This document shows, one piece after another, positions 14,164 to 18,616 of a stretch of 18,616 nt of DNA. The DNA is taken from contig JAZRXC010000051.1 of assembly GCA_045600025.1 (NCBI GenBank), positions 1-18,616 of the forward strand. Direction: 5' to 3'. The notes under the pieces are model-generated. The model was not told the origin of the DNA. It ran no database searches and was given only the letters and a program-made list of their open reading frames with translations. The stretch is from UBA3774 sp045600025 (GTDB lineage Bacteria > Bacillota > Clostridia > Lachnospirales > Lachnospiraceae). The position numbers and the translations under genes were made by a program. Each line of letters starts with the position of its first letter. Position 1 is the stretch's first letter.

Positions 14164-15048
14164 ATGTGGATAGCAGACAGATGGACAGATTACAAGATAC
14201 TTGACACGAGCGCCGGAGAAAAACTCGAGCGCTGGGGAAGTTATGTTTTGGTCCGTCCGGATCCGCAGGTAATCTGGAAATCCGCAGACAAACGCTCTGA
14301 ATGGAAGAAGCCCAACGCACATTATCATCGTTCATCAAAAGGCGGGGGCGAGTGGGAGTTCTTTGATCTGCCGGCCGAATGGCGCATCGGATATGACCTC
14401 GGAGCAAATGAGCCGATTGCACATCTGACCTTCGGTCTTAAACCTTTTAATTTTAAACACACAGGACTTTTCCCCGAGCAGGCAGCTAACTGGGATTGGT
14501 TTGCGGAAAAAATAAAATCTGCCAAAAGGCCGATAAAGGTATTGAATCTATTTGCCTATACAGGAGGTGCCACACTTGCAGCTGCAGCGGCAGGCGCAAG
14601 CGTGACGCATGTTGACGCGTCTAAGGGAATGGTTGGATGGGCAAAAGAAAACGCAGCTATATCGGGCCTTTCTGATAAACCCATTCGCTGGCTTGTAGAT
14701 GACTGCATGAAATTTGTAGAGCGCGAGCTGCGTCGCGGCAATACTTACGATGCTATAATTATGGATCCCCCGTCATACGGACGCGGCCCCGGCGGCGAAG
14801 TATGGAAGATAGAAGATGCAATATACCCTTTGGTATGTGAATGTACCAAGCTTTTATCTGATAAGCCGCTGTTCTTCTTAATTAATAGCTATACTACCGG
14901 ACTTGCGCCGGCGGTACTTACATACATGCTGGAGCTTTCAGTTAAATCAAAATTCGGCGGACATGCCGTATCATGCGAACTTGGACTCCCGGTGGGAGAC
15001 ACAGGACTCGTTCTTCCTTGCGGTGCCAGCGGACGTTGGTCCATCTAA
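14164..15048 (+). CDS. Class I SAM-dependent methyltransferase (RlmI/COG1092-like)
   Basis: A 294-residue cytoplasmic protein. Its Rossmann-fold SAM site is VLNLFAYTGGAT (126-137) with acidic Asp151 in THVDAS. The catalytic or substrate motif is MDPPSYG (200-206), which places it with the Methyltrans_SAM group that includes rRNA cytosine methyltransferases such as RlmI. The usual N-terminal PUA domain of RlmI is missing. In its place is a short N-terminal region with strand-like WGSYVLVRPDPQVIWK. The substrate is probably RNA but cannot be fixed from sequence. The ATG lies one base after the penicillin-binding protein stop and has no clear Shine-Dalgarno of its own, so translation is probably coupled. 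Confidence 0.82.
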   Translation: MWIADRWTDYKILDTSAGEKLERWGSYVLVRPDPQVIWKSADKRSEWKKPNAHYHRSSKGGGEWEFFDLPAEWRIGYDLGANEPIAHLTFGLKPFNFKHTGLFPEQAANWDWFAEKIKSAKRPIKVLNLFAYTGGATLAAAAAGASVTHVDASKGMVGWAKENAAISGLSDKPIRWLVDDCMKFVERELRRGNTYDAIIMDPPSYGRGPGGEVWKIEDAIYPLVCECTKLLSDKPLFFLINSYTTGLAPAVLTYMLELSVKSKFGGHAVSCELGLPVGDTGLVLPCGASGRWSI

Positions 15049-15111
15049 AGCATTGCAAAAAATAACCGAAATAGGCATTTTAATAAAAATAATTAAGTTA
15101 TAAAAAACTTC

Positions 15112-15140
15112 TTGATTTTATCGCTTTAGTGTGATAAACT
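15112..15140 (+). promoter_or_regulatory. Promoter of the oligopeptide transporter operon
   Basis: TTGATT (15112-15117) and TAAACT (15135-15140) are 17 bases apart, and TGA directly before the -10 gives an extended -10 element. About 60 bases of leader precede the first gene; a weak 5-bp hairpin CCCGT/ACGGG (15149-15164) lies in it. No riboswitch is recognised. Confidence 0.6.
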
Positions 15141-15204
15141 CTAAAAATCCCGTATCCCAACGGGTTTATTATGCATTTTTAGATATAGAAAGAAGTGAAA
15201 CAGT

Positions 15205-16134
15205 ATGAGTACAAAAACGTTGAAGTACATCTTGAAAAGATTGCTTCTGGCCATCCTCACAATATGGGTGGTTATTACGGTTACATTTTTTGTTATGCAT
15301 GCTGTTCCCGGCGGCCCCTTCCTCGGAGAGAAGGCAATTTCTCCCGAAGCCCAGGCAGCCCTTGAGGCCAAGTACGGACTTGACAAGCCTCTTATGGAGC
15401 AGTATCTGACATACTTAAAAGACATCGTAACAAAATTTGACTTTGGCCCTTCTATTAAGCAACGTGGCCGTCAGGTTGTTGATATTATGCTTGATGGATT
15501 CAAGACATCAGCTAAGCTCGGCGTTATCGCATGTGTTGGCGCTACTATTATCGGAGTTGTATTGGGCTCAGTAGCAGCACTGCGCAGAAATAAGTTTATT
15601 GATAAGGTAATAATGGTTATTACGACTGCTTTCGTATCGATGCCTTCATTTATTATGGGCTCGCTGCTACTGGCGGTATTTGCCGTTAAGCTGCAGCTGT
15701 TACCGGCCAATGGTTCAACTGCAGAAGGATTAATTCTTCCTATTATTACATTGTCACTTTATCCTATGGCATATATTACCCGTCTTACACGTTCTTCTAT
15801 GCTGGACGTTCTCGGACAGGATTATATACGTACAGCTAAGGCAAAGGGTGTTCCCGGAAGAAAGGTTATATTCGGACATGCTCTTAAGAATTCCCTTATC
15901 CCGGTTATCACTTACCTTGGCCCGGAACTTGCATACATTGTTACCGGTTCACTCGTAGTTGAACAGATATTTGCAGTGCCCGGAATCGGACGTGCATTTG
16001 TAAGCAGTATTACCAACCGTGACTACACGATGATTATGGGTACTACGATTGTGCTTGCTGTTCTCATCGTAGTTATGAACCTTGTCAGCGACATTTGCTA
16101 CAAGATAGCAGATCCTCGTATTAATCTGGAGTAA
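15205..16134 (+). CDS. Oligopeptide/dipeptide ABC transporter permease, OppB/DppB-like
   Basis: A 309-residue inner-membrane protein with about six membrane segments, the first at about residues 9-31 followed by HAVPGGPF, a hallmark of OppB/DppB permeases. The EAA loop that contacts the ATPases reads RTAKAKGVPGRKVIFGHALKN. It forms a heterodimeric channel with the second permease encoded 13 bases downstream and imports peptides delivered by a binding protein. The Shine-Dalgarno (AGAAGTGA) is weak. It is the first gene of the operon behind the 15112 promoter. Confident for family; the substrate could be peptides, nickel or other solutes carried by this family, and without the binding protein it cannot be settled. 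Confidence 0.93.
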   Translation: MSTKTLKYILKRLLLAILTIWVVITVTFFVMHAVPGGPFLGEKAISPEAQAALEAKYGLDKPLMEQYLTYLKDIVTKFDFGPSIKQRGRQVVDIMLDGFKTSAKLGVIACVGATIIGVVLGSVAALRRNKFIDKVIMVITTAFVSMPSFIMGSLLLAVFAVKLQLLPANGSTAEGLILPIITLSLYPMAYITRLTRSSMLDVLGQDYIRTAKAKGVPGRKVIFGHALKNSLIPVITYLGPELAYIVTGSLVVEQIFAVPGIGRAFVSSITNRDYTMIMGTTIVLAVLIVVMNLVSDICYKIADPRINLE

Positions 16135-16147
16135 GGAGGCAGACCTG

Positions 16148-17443
16148 ATGAAGATGATGAGAAAACCTTTCAGTATGCAGGTTGACCTTGACCAGTTTAT
16201 ACCTGCAACTGACGAAGACAAAGAATACATGGTAAAGATGCGTCCTTCATCCACATTCTTTAAGGATGGCCTGAAGAGACTGCTTAAGAATAAGATTGCA
16301 ACACTTGCATTCATTATTGTTGTATTGATCACACTTGCTTCTGTTATTATTCCTATTTTCTGGCCTTATTCCTATGACCAGCAGCTCGGAGTAGTTCCCA
16401 AGAAGCCTGTTGATGCATCCTACAACAATCTGGCTCCGTTTACTTTCGGAACTACAGAGATGACTCAGAAAGAGCAGTATGCTCTTTATAATCAGTGGCT
16501 TGCAACCGGCAGTGCTATGACAAAAGAGCAGTATGCCGAGTATACAAAGGTTACTGACGAGGCTTTTGAAGCATACCGTGAAGAAAATCCGGATGTCGAT
16601 GATGACAGTAAGTCAAGAGCCAAGTTCTTACTTGAGAATGGCTACGAGACCGGATACCTTACATATAAGAAGTATACCAAAGCAGTTGAGGACTGGGAGA
16701 GTGGTGAAGTTGTAGAAAAGGATGTATTCCCGCATGTCTTCGGTACTGACAGTGCAGGACGTGACTACTTCATCCGTGTCGTATACGGAACACGTATTTC
16801 TCTTGCCGTAGGTTTCTTTGCAAGTATCATAGTTCTTGTTATCGGACTTACGATTGGTTCCATAGCAGGTTACTGCGGCGGCAAGGTTGACCTTGTAATT
16901 ATGCGTATAGTTGATATCATCTATTCGCTGCCTGATATGCTTATGGTTATCCTGCTTGCATCAGTTCTCAAAGTAGCACTTGACCTTGAAGGAACTATTC
17001 TTGAGAGAATCGGTTCAAATATTATCAGCTTGTTCATAGTATTTGCCCTTCTGTACTGGGTATCAATGTCCAGACTGATTCGTGGTCAGATTCTTTCTCT
17101 TCGTGAGCAGGAATATGTACTTTCAGCTCAGGCAACAGGAGCCAAGGGCTCATGGATTATTAAGAAGCATCTGCTTCCGAACTGCATAAGTGTTATCATT
17201 ATTTCAACCGCACTGCAGATTCCTAATGCGATCTTCACAGAGAGCTACCTGTCATTCCTCGGACTTGGTGTAAATGCGCCTATGCCTTCACTGGGCTCAC
17301 TTGCATCAGATGCCCTTAACGGTATTACGACGTATACTTATCGTCTGGTAATTCCGGCGATTGTTATATCACTTATTGTTTTGTCACTGAACCTGTTCGG
17401 AGATGGTCTGCGCGACGCATTTGATCCGAAGCTCAACGGTTAA
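16148..17443 (+). CDS. Oligopeptide/dipeptide ABC transporter permease, OppC/DppC-like, with an extra outside domain
   Basis: A 431-residue permease, about 100 longer than common OppC. The first membrane segment is at about residues 50-72. The canonical VFGTDSAGRDYFIRVVYG block comes at 197-214, normally only about 25-30 residues after it. Between lies an insertion (about 101-193) that is acidic, helix-prone and rich in Tyr, Lys and Glu, predicted to face outside. The remaining segments and the EAA loop (LSAQATGAKGSWIIKKHLLPN) are typical, and the family C-terminus FGDGLRDAFDPKL is present. AGGAGG (16135-16140) precedes the ATG. The insertion may contact the binding protein or the wall. Family assignment is secure. 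Confidence 0.93.
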   Translation: MKMMRKPFSMQVDLDQFIPATDEDKEYMVKMRPSSTFFKDGLKRLLKNKIATLAFIIVVLITLASVIIPIFWPYSYDQQLGVVPKKPVDASYNNLAPFTFGTTEMTQKEQYALYNQWLATGSAMTKEQYAEYTKVTDEAFEAYREENPDVDDDSKSRAKFLLENGYETGYLTYKKYTKAVEDWESGEVVEKDVFPHVFGTDSAGRDYFIRVVYGTRISLAVGFFASIIVLVIGLTIGSIAGYCGGKVDLVIMRIVDIIYSLPDMLMVILLASVLKVALDLEGTILERIGSNIISLFIVFALLYWVSMSRLIRGQILSLREQEYVLSAQATGAKGSWIIKKHLLPNCISVIIISTALQIPNAIFTESYLSFLGLGVNAPMPSLGSLASDALNGITTYTYRLVIPAIVISLIVLSLNLFGDGLRDAFDPKLNG

Positions 17444-17457
17444 AGGAGGAAATTGAC

Positions 17458-18498
17458 ATGTCATTACTTGAGGTAAAAGACCTGCGCACATCCTTCTTTA
17501 CGGATGCAGGCGAAGTAAAAGCAGTTAATGGTATCAGCTTTTTCCTGGATCATGGTAAGGTACTCGGCATAGTTGGCGAGTCCGGTTCCGGAAAATCTGT
17601 TACAGCATATTCAATTATGCAGATTCTTGCCCCTACCGGTAAGATCAAGAGCGGAAGCATTAAGCTCGATGGTCAGGAACTGGTTGGCGCAGATGAAAAG
17701 CTCATGCATACAATCCGCGGCAATAAGGTATCCATCATATTCCAGGATCCTATGACAAGCTTGAACCCTACATACTCTATAGGTCATCAGCTGGTTGAGG
17801 CTATTCTGCTTCATACCGACCGTAACCTGGAGCAGGCTAAAGAGCGTGCAGTTGAGATGCTCCGTTTAGTTAATATTAACGAGCCGGAGAAGCGCGTTCA
17901 CCAGTATCCTTACGAGTTGTCAGGCGGTATGCGTCAGCGTGTTATGATAGCCATGGCACTTGCCTGCGAGCCGGATATTCTGATTGCAGATGAGCCTACT
18001 ACCGCACTTGACGTTACTATCCAGGCACAGATTCTTGAGCTTATGAAGTCCCTTCAGGAAGAGCTCGGTATGGCAATCATTCTGATTACTCATGACCTTG
18101 GCGTAGTTGCTCAGATGTGTGATGAAGTAATCGTAATGTATGCCGGACAGATATGTGAGCAGGGTACTGCAGATGAGATATTCTACAATCCCAAGCATGC
18201 ATACACCAGAGGACTTATGAGATCCATTCCTACCGCCGAGACGGCAGGTACGAAGCTTAAGCCCATCACCGGTACACCTATCGATCTTCTGAATATGCCT
18301 AAAGGATGTCCGTTCCTGCCCCGTTGCGAAGAAGCCATGAAGATTTGTATGACAGGTCAGTGCCCTTCAATCCAGATCAATGCAGATCATGCAGCAGGTT
18401 GTTGGATTAACATAAAAGAAGGCATCGAGAACGGAACTATTGAGCTGGAAGATATTAAAGAAGATGATTTTTCAGCAGCAGAAGGCGGTGATAAGTAA
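17458..18498 (+). CDS. Oligopeptide/dipeptide ABC transporter ATP-binding protein, OppD/DppD-like
   Basis: A 346-residue cytoplasmic ATPase. Walker A is GESGSGKS (40-47), the Q loop is IIFQDPMTSLNP (93-104), the signature is LSGGMRQ (154-160) and Walker B is ILIADEP (174-180), followed by the switch THD. The oligopeptide-specific C-terminal extension has the conserved cysteine-rich pattern GCPFLPRCEEAMKICMTGQCP, which in OppD/DppD relatives holds an iron-sulfur cluster, though this is not proven for every member. AGGAGG lies in the 14-base gap before the ATG. The final ATPase gene begins with one shared base. Very confident. Confidence 0.95.
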   Translation: MSLLEVKDLRTSFFTDAGEVKAVNGISFFLDHGKVLGIVGESGSGKSVTAYSIMQILAPTGKIKSGSIKLDGQELVGADEKLMHTIRGNKVSIIFQDPMTSLNPTYSIGHQLVEAILLHTDRNLEQAKERAVEMLRLVNINEPEKRVHQYPYELSGGMRQRVMIAMALACEPDILIADEPTTALDVTIQAQILELMKSLQEELGMAIILITHDLGVVAQMCDEVIVMYAGQICEQGTADEIFYNPKHAYTRGLMRSIPTAETAGTKLKPITGTPIDLLNMPKGCPFLPRCEEAMKICMTGQCPSIQINADHAAGCWINIKEGIENGTIELEDIKEDDFSAAEGGDK

Positions 18499-18616
18499 TG
18501 GCAGAAAAAGGTCACACATTGCTGGAGGTCAAGAACCTCAAAGAGTATTTCAATATCAGCACAGGCCTTTTCGGAAGCAAACCGCTCAAGGCAGTTGATG
18601 ATGTATCATTTAGTAT
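18498..18616 (+). CDS. Oligopeptide/dipeptide ABC transporter ATP-binding protein, OppF/DppF-like, N-terminal part
   Basis: Only about 39 residues are in the window and the frame runs off the right edge. The ATG shares its first base with the preceding stop (TAATG). The opening LLEVKNLKEYFNISTGLFGS followed by KPLKAVDDVSF is the standard beginning of OppF-type ATPases, where the ATPase core starts with the KAVDDVSF strand. As the second ATPase it would complete the two-permease, two-ATPase transporter. Walker A lies beyond the window. Confident from sequence and position. Confidence 0.9.
   Translation, partial: MAEKGHTLLEVKNLKEYFNISTGLFGSKPLKAVDDVSFS

Noticed and set aside
15149..15170. Terminator after the methyltransferase gene
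   Set aside because: Only a 5-bp CCCGT/ACGGG stem followed by mixed TTTATTATG, and it lies downstream of the transporter promoter, in its leader.

Overview
The window looks like a chromosomal piece of a low-to-mid GC Gram-positive of the Clostridia, most likely a Lachnospiraceae-type gut or rumen bacterium. This rests on AGGAGG-type ribosome binding sites, gene content and codon use, with no search run. Every gene I can support is on the + strand.

Positions 1-5501 are the end of a cell-surface glycan locus: the C-terminus of a lipid-linked sugar transferase, a two-gene ABC-2 polysaccharide exporter, an MBOAT O-acyltransferase with a partner SGNH-like protein, and UDP-galactopyranose mutase. 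Together they suggest export of an O-acylated glycan containing galactofuranose. The shikimate genes aroC and aroA follow with 1-base and 4-base overlaps, so they look translationally coupled to the glycan operon. AroC has an altered active-site loop: Tyr replaces the usual GESHG histidine, followed by an insertion.

Positions 7955-9314 hold RNA housekeeping functions: a promoter, tRNA-Gln(CTG) and its terminator, a CvfB/YitL-like S1-domain protein, and type A RNase P RNA with its terminator.

Positions 9310-11445 are the unusual part. Two GC-rich copies (about 65% GC) of a 190-bp repeat lie in opposite orientation at 9421-9610 and 11229-11418. Between them is an AT-rich cassette of three small unknown genes: a lipoprotein, a Sec-exported protein and a 72-residue protein. 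The cassette starts at a TATAAT box preceded directly by a run of nine G, which looks like a phase-variable promoter spacer, and ends at a strong terminator. A run of alternating ATGCGACA motifs fills the space before the right repeat. A 14-bp direct repeat lies outside both GC-rich copies, so the block may be an insertion between rnpB and the penicillin-binding protein gene.

Positions 11446-15048 encode a class A penicillin-binding protein and, one base later, a class I SAM-dependent methyltransferase. Positions 15112-18616 carry a promoter and an oligopeptide/dipeptide ABC transporter operon (two permeases, one ATPase, and the start of the second ATPase). The second permease has an extra outside domain of roughly 90 residues. 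No substrate-binding protein lies in the window.
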